A stretch of 35,381 bases of DNA from a virus. A program made the position numbers and the translations under genes. A model generated the notes under the pieces. The model was not told where the DNA came from, did no database searches, and saw only the letters and a program-made list of their open reading frames with translations. Positions 28,992 to 35,381 of this stretch are shown one piece after another. Positions within the stretch are counted from its first letter, which is position 1, and every line of letters starts with the position of its first letter. The stretch lies in IMG/VR virus record IMGVR_UViG_3300037069_002169, positions 1-35,381 of that record; one strand, given 5' to 3'.

Positions 28992-29147
28992 GGGAGAAAT
29001 CCCACTCAATCGAGTGAACGGTTTTTTGCGAAAGAGCTTTAAGCGTTCGCATCCTACTAGCAAGATTGGGAGCTTTATGCAGCGGTGGAGCGCTGATGCC
29101 GGGGATAACGTCGTGTAAGTTTGCGAGCAAGTACGCGATGCCCCGGC
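28992..29147 (+). ncRNA. structured RNA / leader upstream of early operon
   Basis: A run of hairpins: GGGA-GAAA-TCCC with a GNRA loop (28992-29003); CACTC/GAGTG (29003-29016) with TTTTTT soon after; GCGAA/TTCGC enclosing GCT/AGC (29028-29050); AGCG/CGCT (29081-29094); and a long hairpin GCCGGGG...CCCCGGC (29098-29147) that continues, after a four-base bulge, with a nine-pair stem CGTCGTGTA/TACGCGATG. No ORF here has a ribosome site. It may be a riboswitch-like leader, attenuator or small RNA. Confidence 0.55.
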
Positions 29148-29188
29148 GGGAGATCCATAAAAATAAACAACTAAACGAAAGGAGACAT

Positions 29189-29284
29189 ATGTTGTCTTTC
29201 TTAAAAAAGCACGAAGGTTTCATTTACGAGTTTCTCATGGGAGCTTTTTTGGCAATCTTCGTTATCGAATATTTCACTACTTAA
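29189..29284 (+). CDS. 31-residue single-span membrane peptide
   Basis: ATG 29189 with AAAGGAG seven bases upstream. The product starts MLSFLKKHEGFIYEF and continues LMGAFLAIFVIEYFTT: a basic N-terminus and one membrane span. It is the first gene of the early operon and follows the structured leader. A longer in-frame start at 29066 would read through that leader and is rejected. Function unknown; small phage membrane peptides of this kind often act on the host envelope. Confidence 0.65.
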   Translation: MLSFLKKHEGFIYEFLMGAFLAIFVIEYFTT

Positions 29285-29304
29285 TCCATAGGAAGGATAA
29301 AACT

Positions 29305-30318
29305 ATGGCTAACAATTCGCTCCAGCTCTACATCCGCAGCGGAGCCGCGCAGAGCAGCATCGAGCAAACGCTGAAAGATCGTGCAGACGACTTCACGACC
29401 TCATTGCTGACTGTGATCAATGGTAACCCTGTGTTGCAAGAGTGTGATGCTCAGGAAGTGGTACGGACGGCCCTAAAAGCCGCCAGTATGCGCTTGCCGA
29501 TAGATCCCAACCTCGGGTTGGCTTACATAATTCCATATCAGAATACCAAGAAAATTCGCGAAGAATGGACAGACAGCAAAGGTGTCGTTCGTTATCGCGA
29601 CAAATTTATTAAGAAATACGAACCGCAATTGCAGATTGGCTGGAAAGGCTTTGTGCAGCTTGCGCTGCGCACTCGGCTCTACAAGACCATCAACGTTACC
29701 GATGTGCGTGAAGGTGAATATAACGGCCAGGATCGTCTGACTGGTGTCATTCACTTTGAGTGGATCGACGATAATGCAGAGCGCGAGAAGTTACCTATAT
29801 CTGGCTATGTTGCCTATTTCAGGCTGCACGATGGTTTCGAAAAGATCCTATACATGAGTTTTGATGAGCTCGAAGATCACGCTAAGAAATACAGCAAATC
29901 ATACCAGTACGGTAACGGTAAGTGGGTTGACGATAAGCCAAACATGTCTAAAAAAACAGTCGTTAAGCTGTTGATTAGCAAGTGGGGGCCACAGTCTACC
30001 GAAATCCAGAAGGCTCTACGCGCTGATCAGGCTGCAATGGGTGACGATGATACCTATAACTACGTCGACAACGATAAAAGCAAAGACACTACCGATCAAA
30101 CGCCTGCAACAGGTGACGAGCCAACCACTGGAACTGACGATGTCGCAGAAGGTGAAGTAGTAGATGCTCCGGCCGCTGATGATATCGATCAGACTCCAGT
30201 CGAAGTTCCTGCCACACCGCAGGAACCACAAAAATCAGTGAAAGAAAAGGCTGCAGCCTGGACTGCAAAGCATAAGGCTGAAGCAGCCGAAAAACGAGGT
30301 GATAGCAATGAGCAATAA
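29305..30318 (+). CDS. recT: RecT single-strand annealing protein
   Basis: A 337-residue RecT-family protein, AGGAAGG site. The core lies at about residues 25-235: VVRTALKAASMRLPIDPNLG, YIIPYQN, LQIGWKGFVQLALRTRLYK and KPNMSKKTVVKLLISKWG are typical RecT blocks. The C-terminal 100 residues are acidic, Thr/Pro-rich and probably disordered, ending in a basic helix. RecT anneals single strands left by a 5'-3' exonuclease. The next gene starts inside its last codons and encodes a nuclease, the expected partner. Confidence 0.94.
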   Translation: MANNSLQLYIRSGAAQSSIEQTLKDRADDFTTSLLTVINGNPVLQECDAQEVVRTALKAASMRLPIDPNLGLAYIIPYQNTKKIREEWTDSKGVVRYRDKFIKKYEPQLQIGWKGFVQLALRTRLYKTINVTDVREGEYNGQDRLTGVIHFEWIDDNAEREKLPISGYVAYFRLHDGFEKILYMSFDELEDHAKKYSKSYQYGNGKWVDDKPNMSKKTVVKLLISKWGPQSTEIQKALRADQAAMGDDDTYNYVDNDKSKDTTDQTPATGDEPTTGTDDVAEGEVVDAPAADDIDQTPVEVPATPQEPQKSVKEKAAAWTAKHKAEAAEKRGDSNEQ

Positions 30319-32320
30319 TCTTATCGACTATTGGTCCTACTCAAGTATGGCATCACTTCTCAGCAACCCAATGGCGTTCAAGAAGCAATACATTCTCAAG
30401 CAATATGACGATCTTACGAGTCCATCCGCACTGGTCGGTTCTGCCTGCCACAAGGCACTCGAAATGTTCTTTAAGGGATTAGACCAAGATGCTGCGATCT
30501 CCGAAGGTTTGAAGGTCATTAACGAGAAATCTGACATTGGCATCAATTATGGCAAGACCGGAACTCGCGCCGCTATTCTAGCGACTTACACCAAGGCAAT
30601 AAACTACGCTTTCGCAGAGCTTCCTACATTCCACGAGCTCCTTGGCGTGGAAGAAAGCATAACGATCGAAATCGATAGCATGACCGGCGGCACAATGGCT
30701 CTTCCCGCCAAAGCCAAGATGGATATTGTCGAGCGCAACAAACTTGGCGAACTCGAGATAACTGACTGGAAATTCGTAAAAAGTTACACCAATGCAGATG
30801 TCGATGATTTCAAGAAATGGCTACAAGGCATGTTTAACTACTACGTCATTAAGGCTAAGTACGGTGAGGCTCCGGCTCGTATTCGATACCGCGAGTGTAA
30901 GGTTACGGGCAATAAAGACAACACGCCACAGATGCAGGCATATACCTACGAGTTTAACAGCCCGGCTGATTTTGCCACCTTCGAGAAGCTATACAACGAA
31001 TGCACTACGCAGATCAGTTTGCCCGGCTATCAATTCCTACCGAACCCGAACGACATCTTTGATGGTCAAATAACCTTTGAGATATACCGCCAAGGCATCA
31101 TGGGTGTTGAAGCGCCAGTCGCCGTACCGCATAAGACTGAACAAGTGGCTTTTGCCGATAAACAGTTCGTGCCAAGTGCTGGTGATCGGGTAGAAAACAA
31201 AGATCTATCGATGGAAGAACGCATCCGTCTGAAGATGCAGGAGTTTGTCGGCGCTGTCGAAATGCAGGAGACTCACGTTGGCCCTAGCGTTACGCAGTAC
31301 ACCCTAAAAGTGTCTCGCGGTATCCCAATGAGCAAGATTGCTCGAATGGATAGAGATATCGCACTCGCAATTGAAGCCCGTAGCTTGCGTGTAGAGGCTC
31401 CAATACCTGGAACTGGGCTAGTTGGCATCGAAGTGCCTAGCGCCGTTCGAAAGACCGTTGAGCTGACTGATAACCATCTGCGCCCAGGTACGCTTCAGTT
31501 ACCTATCGGCGTAAACGTCTTTAACGAAGTCATCTACAAAGATCTTGGCGATATGCCGCACCTGCTCGTTGCCGGAGCGACTGGCGCAGGTAAGTCAGTG
31601 ATGCTGAATGTAATCATCCAGGCACTCACTAAGCAGCTTACACCTGATGCATTGCAATTGGTTCTCGTAGATCCAAAGCAGGTAGAGTTTGCGCCTTTTG
31701 AAAGTCTGCCGCACCTTGCGCTACCAGTTGTCTACGACAACAAAGGTGCCGCGAATGTACTGGCTGCAACCGTCGAAGAAATGGAGAAGCGCTACAAGAT
31801 GCTGCGCCGTCGTAATTGCCGGTCAATCCAAGAGTTCAACGCAAAGGGTAAACCAATGCCATACCGAGTGCTGATCCTGGACGAGTTTGCCGATCTGATG
31901 ATGACCGCCGAAAAGCAGCCTGTCGGAAATATCGACATCAAACAATTTAACGAGAACTTACTGTTTCACATTGCCAACGGTAATGGCAAGCTCACGCAAA
32001 AAGCGACCAAAGCAGCACTAGCAGATACGCTCGATGATGGCATCGCGCCTGCAGAGCAGTCAATCATACGTCTGGCTCAGAAGGCTCGAGCTGTTGGTAT
32101 TCACCTGATACTTGCGACTCAGCGACCAAGCGCAGATGTTGTTACCGGCCTAATTAAGGCAAACATTCCTACCAAGATTGCATTCATGACCACGAGCAAA
32201 GTGAATAGCCAGATCGTGATCGACCAGAGTGGAGCTGAAGAGCTCACCGGCAAAGGCGACATGCTATTCCTCGATCCAACTAAAGCAGGCTTAACACGGC
32301 TGCAAGGGCTGTACTGCTGA
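30308..32320 (+). CDS. PD-(D/E)XK nuclease fused to FtsK-type DNA translocase
   Basis: A 670-residue two-part protein, ATG 30308 behind GAGGTGA. Residues 1-265 are a RecB/Cas4-like nuclease: GSACHKALE with His48, Asp139 in KAKMDIVE, Asp153-x-Lys155 (ITDWKF), and Gln173 before NYY. Residues about 305-670 are an FtsK motor: the alpha-domain pattern HVGPSVTQY and APIPGTGLVGIEVPS, Walker A GATGAGKS (423-430), Walker B VLILDEFADL (521-530) and LATQRPSADVV. It ends where the beta domain ends (DMLFLDP...RLQGLYC), so the sequence-reading gamma domain and membrane anchor are absent. Probably a motor-driven exonuclease for RecT; this is inferred. Confidence 0.9.
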   Translation: MSNNLIDYWSYSSMASLLSNPMAFKKQYILKQYDDLTSPSALVGSACHKALEMFFKGLDQDAAISEGLKVINEKSDIGINYGKTGTRAAILATYTKAINYAFAELPTFHELLGVEESITIEIDSMTGGTMALPAKAKMDIVERNKLGELEITDWKFVKSYTNADVDDFKKWLQGMFNYYVIKAKYGEAPARIRYRECKVTGNKDNTPQMQAYTYEFNSPADFATFEKLYNECTTQISLPGYQFLPNPNDIFDGQITFEIYRQGIMGVEAPVAVPHKTEQVAFADKQFVPSAGDRVENKDLSMEERIRLKMQEFVGAVEMQETHVGPSVTQYTLKVSRGIPMSKIARMDRDIALAIEARSLRVEAPIPGTGLVGIEVPSAVRKTVELTDNHLRPGTLQLPIGVNVFNEVIYKDLGDMPHLLVAGATGAGKSVMLNVIIQALTKQLTPDALQLVLVDPKQVEFAPFESLPHLALPVVYDNKGAANVLAATVEEMEKRYKMLRRRNCRSIQEFNAKGKPMPYRVLILDEFADLMMTAEKQPVGNIDIKQFNENLLFHIANGNGKLTQKATKAALADTLDDGIAPAEQSIIRLAQKARAVGIHLILATQRPSADVVTGLIKANIPTKIAFMTTSKVNSQIVIDQSGAEELTGKGDMLFLDPTKAGLTRLQGLYC

Positions 32321-32321
32321 T

Positions 32322-32573
32322 ATGGGAACGCTTAACGACATGATCCTGCAGTGCTACCCAAAGGCTGCAGATTGCGTGAATGGCCATATTGGTCAAACAG
32401 TTTGGGGTTGGTACTGGGAACAAGATGACGATCGTGGCTACCTGATGAAAGTACCGCGCTGCGATCACTGCAGTATGCCGAATGGTGCCGATGATTATGC
32501 GACCTACGATGAGCAGCAAGCATATTACCGAGGCGAGCAACCTAAGCCGGTCGAGGAGGTTGCCAAAACATAG
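32322..32573 (+). CDS. hypothetical Cys/Trp-rich protein (83 aa)
   Basis: Begins MGTLNDMILQCYPKAADC. VWGWYWEQDDDRGYL and PRCDHCSMPN follow, so CDHC and the earlier cysteines may bind a metal. The start is one base after the previous stop, so it is likely coupled to it. No family recognised. Confidence 0.65.
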   Translation: MGTLNDMILQCYPKAADCVNGHIGQTVWGWYWEQDDDRGYLMKVPRCDHCSMPNGADDYATYDEQQAYYRGEQPKPVEEVAKT

Positions 32574-32621
32574 AACAGGGGTAATGGGGGTAAAAACTTA
32601 AAAAATGGGAGACATGAGGGT

Positions 32622-32855
32622 ATGTCGGGAACAAGCATAGGAGGAAAGAAAGCAGCTGCAACTATCCGCGCCAAACATGGCAAAGATTTTTACAAAAAGC
32701 TTTCGAGCAAAGGTGGCTCTGTCACCGGGACTGAAAAGGGCTTTGCATCAAGCAAGGTTGGTAAGGATGGATTCACTGGGCCAGAACGGGCACAGATACT
32801 CGGATCACTAGCTGGAGCGTTATCGCGCCGCAAGAAGGTCGAGGGGGGTGCGTGA
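32622..32855 (+). CDS. KGG-motif basic protein (77 aa)
   Basis: A basic, Gly/Lys/Ser-rich protein: IGGKKAAATIRAKHGKDFYKK, LSSKGGSVTGTEKGFAS, then GPERAQILGSLAGALSRRK. The K-G-G ... K-G-F-A ... R-A-x-x-x-G-S ... S-R-R layout matches the stress-induced KGG-repeat type and a set of short phage proteins of unknown role. Probably disordered, possibly nucleic-acid binding. GAGGGT precedes ATG. Confidence 0.7.
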   Translation: MSGTSIGGKKAAATIRAKHGKDFYKKLSSKGGSVTGTEKGFASSKVGKDGFTGPERAQILGSLAGALSRRKKVEGGA

Positions 32856-32856
32856 C

Positions 32857-33336
32857 ATGCACGATACATGCACACACTGCGGCCAGACTGTGCGATTGCC
32901 GCACAAAGAGTTTCTGACCAAGGGCAAACTCACAATGCTTAAAATGGCTGCTGAGCAAGTCATAGCATCCATGCATAATGATATTTCCATCAAGACTTTT
33001 AACGGAGATAGCAACCTTTACAATAATTTCCAAAAGCTTCGCTATCACGGCTTAGTCTACTACGCTCACAAGGACAACAGTCGAGTTCGTGGCCATTGGC
33101 TGATAACACGCAACGGCTGGGCCTTCCTGCGCGGCGACATCACGTTACCAAAGTTCGTAGTGATCCGCAACAACCACATTCTTACTAAGAGTGATCAGGA
33201 AATCAGTGTGCGCGATGTCTACTATGGCTCGGACGTACTACAGACTACCTTTGAATATTTCGACAACGAAGGTAACGCCGTAGGCTGGAAACCAACACGC
33301 CAAATGGTCGCAAGCCGACAAGTGAGTCTGATATGA
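32857..33336 (+). CDS. zinc-finger plus winged-helix-like protein
   Basis: ATG 32857 follows GAGGGGGG; GTG 32848 is in frame but overlaps that site. About 159 residues. The start MHDTCTHCGQTVRLP offers one CxxC. The next part, MLKMAAEQVIASMHND and FQKLRYHGLVYYAHKDNSRVRGHWLITRNGWAFLRG read in pieces, has a winged-helix pattern with the wing near HWLITRNGW. The C-terminal 60 residues are strand-rich. It could bind DNA as an early regulator; this is inferred. Overlaps the next gene by ATGA. Confidence 0.7.
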   Translation: MHDTCTHCGQTVRLPHKEFLTKGKLTMLKMAAEQVIASMHNDISIKTFNGDSNLYNNFQKLRYHGLVYYAHKDNSRVRGHWLITRNGWAFLRGDITLPKFVVIRNNHILTKSDQEISVRDVYYGSDVLQTTFEYFDNEGNAVGWKPTRQMVASRQVSLI

Positions 33337-33506
33337 AGGCACACTCTACACTCGATGGCTACAAGTTGCACTATGAGTTCCTGGATAAAGAGCCCGCATT
33401 CTACCGGCCATGTCCAAGGCGCATAAAGATCGCTGTCCGGGCTCTCGGTATCCCAAAGATCGTAATCGTAAATACTAAAAATAAAATCAGGTGGGCGCAG
33501 TCATGA
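33333..33506 (+). CDS. small hypothetical protein, LDGYKLHYE family copy 1
   Basis: A 57-residue basic protein starting at the ATGA overlap. STLDGYKLHYEFLDKEP near the N-terminus matches NSLDGFKLYYEDIKKP in the next gene, so the two are a tandem pair. The C-terminal part (IKIAVRALGIPKIVIVN) is basic. No function known. Confidence 0.65.
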   Translation: MKAHSTLDGYKLHYEFLDKEPAFYRPCPRRIKIAVRALGIPKIVIVNTKNKIRWAQS

Positions 33507-33775
33507 ACGAGCGCAACAGCCTAGACGGATTCAAACTCTACTATGAAGACATCAAAAAACCTACTAAGTTTCTCATTCGACCTCATCGCGATCAGTGGGT
33601 ACGGGCTCGTGCTATTTGCCGCCTTGCAATCAACAAGCTTCGAGCACTTACTGTGGCGACTGTCAGGTATATTCGGAAACTAATTAAAGAGATACAAGCA
33701 AATATTGAGATGCGAGAGCTCCTGAATGAGCTCGAAGATCCAATGTTCCTAATCCACGCAGAGAGGCGTAAATAG
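33503..33775 (+). CDS. small hypothetical protein, LDGYKLHYE family copy 2
   Basis: A 90-residue basic helical protein. ATG 33503 (overlap ATGA, AGGTGGG upstream) is preferred to GTG 33491. The N-terminal DGFKLYYEDI block is shared with the gene before. The rest is a charged helix (LRALTVATVRYIRKLIKEIQ). Confidence 0.65.
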   Translation: MNERNSLDGFKLYYEDIKKPTKFLIRPHRDQWVRARAICRLAINKLRALTVATVRYIRKLIKEIQANIEMRELLNELEDPMFLIHAERRK

Positions 33776-33776
33776 C

Positions 33777-34043
33777 ATGGAACCATTTGACCATGAATCA
33801 GCAAAGGAAGCGCTCAGCTGGCTACGGATTGCCGCTTTCGGTTTTCTGATGTCATTTGTCGTGCAAGTTGCCTCGATCTATTGGTTGACGTTCGGCCACC
33901 GCGTCGGACTCGGCTTATTCAGTTTTCTCATTAGCAATGTAATGTTCTGGATCAGTAGATGGATGCAGAAGGTGTCATGTGCAATCGATACCGAAAACCA
34001 CTTTTACTACCGGAAAGATGACGATGGCCAGAATCAACTATAA
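33777..34043 (+). CDS. two-span membrane protein (88 aa)
   Basis: A short acidic start, then two membrane segments at about 16-38 (LRIAAFGFLMSFVVQVASIYWL) and 43-60 (VGLGLFSFLISNVMFWI), then a polar C-terminus. It is far from the lysis genes, so it is more likely an early envelope protein than a holin. Ends inside the next gene. Confidence 0.65.
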   Translation: MEPFDHESAKEALSWLRIAAFGFLMSFVVQVASIYWLTFGHRVGLGLFSFLISNVMFWISRWMQKVSCAIDTENHFYYRKDDDGQNQL

Positions 34044-34263
34044 ACAAGAGCTGGGCTATGTGACGCGCCTCATGCCTACGCATAGCCAACGCAAGGCGCT
34101 CACACGGCATTTGGTGCATTTGAACAAGGAGATCGTTGATTGCGAAGAGCGCGGCGAGCCTACGCACGTTATGCGTCATACCTACGATTGCCTTGCTCAG
34201 ACACTCGAAATGCTGGACGAAATCAAAAAAATTAAGGTCGCAATGTATGGGGGTAAGTCATGA
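34024..34263 (+). CDS. small basic helical protein (79 aa)
   Basis: ATG 34024 with GGAAAG six bases upstream; the in-frame ATG 34018 lies too close to that site. It begins MARINYKQELGYVTRLMP and is helical and His/Arg-rich (ALTRHLVHLNKEIVDCEERG). Ends in an ATGA overlap. Unknown function. Confidence 0.65.
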   Translation: MARINYKQELGYVTRLMPTHSQRKALTRHLVHLNKEIVDCEERGEPTHVMRHTYDCLAQTLEMLDEIKKIKVAMYGGKS

Positions 34264-34472
34264 GCAAGCATGAAGTTTATAGCTCGGCATGGAATTACGA
34301 AGTGGTTCTTTACCGAGGCGACGAAATCATAGATACCGGAACTGTTCGAGAGATAGCAGAGCGCCGCGGTGTTCAAAAGCTAACTATAAGTTACTATCTC
34401 ACACCTGCAGGCCACCGTCGCGCCGATTCACGCAAGGATCAATCTAAGGCAATGCGGGCAGTAAAAATATGA
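34260..34472 (+). CDS. small helix-turn-helix-like protein (70 aa)
   Basis: A 70-residue basic protein: YEVVLYRGDEIIDTGTVREIA, then ERRGVQKLTISYYLTPAGHRR, which could be a helix-turn-helix of the type that reads T-x-x-E-I-A ... G-V ... T-I-x-x-Y. Small phage proteins of this shape are common next to early genes. Overlaps both neighbours by ATGA. Confidence 0.6.
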   Translation: MSKHEVYSSAWNYEVVLYRGDEIIDTGTVREIAERRGVQKLTISYYLTPAGHRRADSRKDQSKAMRAVKI

Positions 34473-34717
34473 GTAGCTCAAATAACCGGCAACCAGAACG
34501 TAAATACACAGAGGATGGAATACTTCTCGGCTCACACACGCTCGAAGAGCGGGATGCATATGTTATTGCCAAGGTCGAAGCCTACGATGCTGCACATCCC
34601 GGCAATACGCTCAGCCTCCACAAAAAGAAGAAGTATGCCCGATACAAATGGCTGAGGAAGGTACGCGGTGAGATAGAACGTGATCGTATGGCCTTTGAAG
34701 GGATAGCCCAATCATGA
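34469..34717 (+). CDS. small charged hypothetical protein (82 aa)
   Basis: A highly charged 82-residue protein, with LEERDAYVIAKVEAYDAAHPG, then HKKKKYARYKWLRKVRGEIER. The second, basic half may bind nucleic acid. Overlaps neighbours by ATGA. Unknown family. Confidence 0.6.
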   Translation: MSSSNNRQPERKYTEDGILLGSHTLEERDAYVIAKVEAYDAAHPGNTLSLHKKKKYARYKWLRKVRGEIERDRMAFEGIAQS

Positions 34718-34992
34718 GTGACATTACCAAACATGGTGAGAAACGTACGCGGAAGCGTCTAGGAATTAGCAAGAAGGGCGTGGAGTCGGCATTTGCCAAA
34801 GCAATTCTGGAAGGTAAGCGATCGGACGACTTCAAAGGTGCGTTCAAGAAATACCTCGATTTTTGGTGTATTAGCTATCATTCAGTGGCTTTAGTGCACG
34901 ATAACTCAATCTTTTTCATGAAACATGGCACTTTGATCACTGCTTGGCCGATACCGCAGCGTTACCGGAAATACCTAAAGGATAAGGGGTAG
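34714..34992 (+). CDS. hypothetical phage protein, KRTRKRLGISKKGVE family
   Basis: A 92-residue basic protein: HGEKRTRKRLGISKKGVESAF, DDFKGAFKKYLDF, then strands SYHSVALVHDNSIFFMKHG and LITAWPIPQRY. Proteins with this start are common in phages of Gram-positive hosts and unassigned; the helix-then-strands layout loosely recalls RelE-like folds, but no catalytic set can be named. Last complete gene before the split repeat gene. Confidence 0.7.
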   Translation: MSDITKHGEKRTRKRLGISKKGVESAFAKAILEGKRSDDFKGAFKKYLDFWCISYHSVALVHDNSIFFMKHGTLITAWPIPQRYRKYLKDKG

Positions 34993-35093
34993 AGGGGGTT
35001 TGCTTATGGGGGGATATTAAAAGCCGCGACATATTATTCATCACGGTAAAAAGAAGCGAAATAGTTACAACACTTAAAAGGGAGAATTAACAG

Positions 35094-35381
35094 ATGAAAA
35101 CACTTAAACTCACAAGCAAAGATTTCAAGAAGTCAGACAGTTATTGGTCAGATTACATTGGCAAAGAAAATCTGAGTGACTATGACGGCAACGTTGAGAT
35201 TGCAGAGTCCTTGGGCTATGTACGATTCGATTCCATTAACGTAAAGGGCTACTTATTGGCAGGCACTGGCTCGGGCATCGAAGCTGGCTCGGGCATCAAA
35301 GCTGGCGAGGGCATCAAAGCTGGCTGGGGCATCAAAGCTGGCGAGGGCATCAAAGCTGGCTGGGGCATCAAAGCTGGCCCC
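35094..35381 (+). CDS. N-terminal part of hexapeptide-repeat protein (runs off window)
   Basis: ATG 35094 with GGGAG upstream. The first 57 residues are a charged domain (KTLKLTSKDFKKSDSYWSDY, then AESLGYVRFDSINVKGYLL). Six complete 6-residue units G-[S/E/W]-G-I-[K/E]-A follow up to the window end. The last three bases read CCC (Pro), which breaks the repeat and is probably an assembly edge. Joined to bases 3-374, the frame gives N-domain, repeat stack and C-domain. Function unknown; likely a beta-solenoid. Confidence 0.75.
   Translation, partial: MKTLKLTSKDFKKSDSYWSDYIGKENLSDYDGNVEIAESLGYVRFDSINVKGYLLAGTGSGIEAGSGIKAGEGIKAGWGIKAGEGIKAGWGIKAGP
35265..35372 (+). repeat. 18-bp in-frame tandem repeat, right part (6 units)
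   Basis: Six 18-base units, codon 3 in order Ser, Ser, Glu, Trp, Glu, Trp. The strict Glu/Trp alternation continues into the array at the window start. A partial seventh unit ends the window. Confidence 0.95.

Noticed and set aside
28924-29223. Leftward 99-codon frame
   Set aside because: It runs through a terminator, the structured RNA and the start of the 29189 gene on the other strand, with no ribosome site; a shadow frame.

Overview
The window looks like an almost complete genome of a tailed, siphovirus-type temperate phage of about 35 kb. It is broken open inside a short tandem repeat: the 18-base repeats at bases 3-92 and 35265-35372 are the same array and read in the same protein frame, so the molecule is probably circular or circularly permuted, with one gene (start 35094, stop 374) split by the window ends. 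TAA, TAG and TGA all serve as stops, so the code is the ordinary bacterial one. The host looks like a bacterium without an outer membrane: the endolysin is a DUF1906-type domain with three LysM repeats, and no spanins are visible. Several accessory proteins resemble ones I associate with Candidatus Saccharibacteria (Patescibacteria) or Actinobacteria. I hold the Saccharibacteria guess at moderate-to-low confidence, because it is recall and not a search.

Layout. Bases 29189-35381 and then 1-2614 form a rightward block of small early/accessory genes: RecT, a nuclease-FtsK fusion, many small unknowns, a GroES cochaperonin and a HAD hydrolase, mostly coupled by ATGA or TAATG overlaps. Bases 2532-14170 hold packaging, head, connector and tail-tube genes (small and large terminase, portal, minor capsid, scaffold, coat, connectors, tail terminator, tube). 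Bases 14182-19190 hold the tail assembly chaperone pair with a -1 frameshift, the tape measure and the distal tail proteins. Bases 19244-21991 hold the tail-tip/fibre region, including an invertible segment. Bases 22692-25577 are the lysis region (coiled-coil membrane protein, holin candidates, endolysin, PLD-like protein). Bases 25615-26579 are small genes. Bases 26984-28528 hold an unknown gene and a tyrosine recombinase. Bases 28529-29188 are non-coding and hold a tRNA-Gly(GCC), a tRNA-like element, terminators and a structured leader. Two leftward genes (7519-7878 and 21988-22587), each with its own promoter, look like morons.

Four things stand out. (1) A 42/43-base inverted repeat flanks the 3' part of a fibre gene and a start-less, oppositely oriented fibre-tip cassette, which is the arrangement of a DNA-inversion switch for host range. 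(2) A repeated promoter (CCTGYTATGGTTGA, TTACAAC in the spacer, CAYAAT as -10) occurs at least seven times, and in four copies the ATG lies exactly 7 bases after the -10, implying leaderless mRNAs. (3) A RecB/Cas4-like PD-(D/E)XK nuclease is fused to an FtsK alpha-beta motor lacking the gamma domain, directly downstream of recT. (4) The tRNA-Gly has a paired change at positions 19 and 56 (U-A in place of G-C). No CI-like repressor, DNA polymerase, helicase or serine invertase was recognised.
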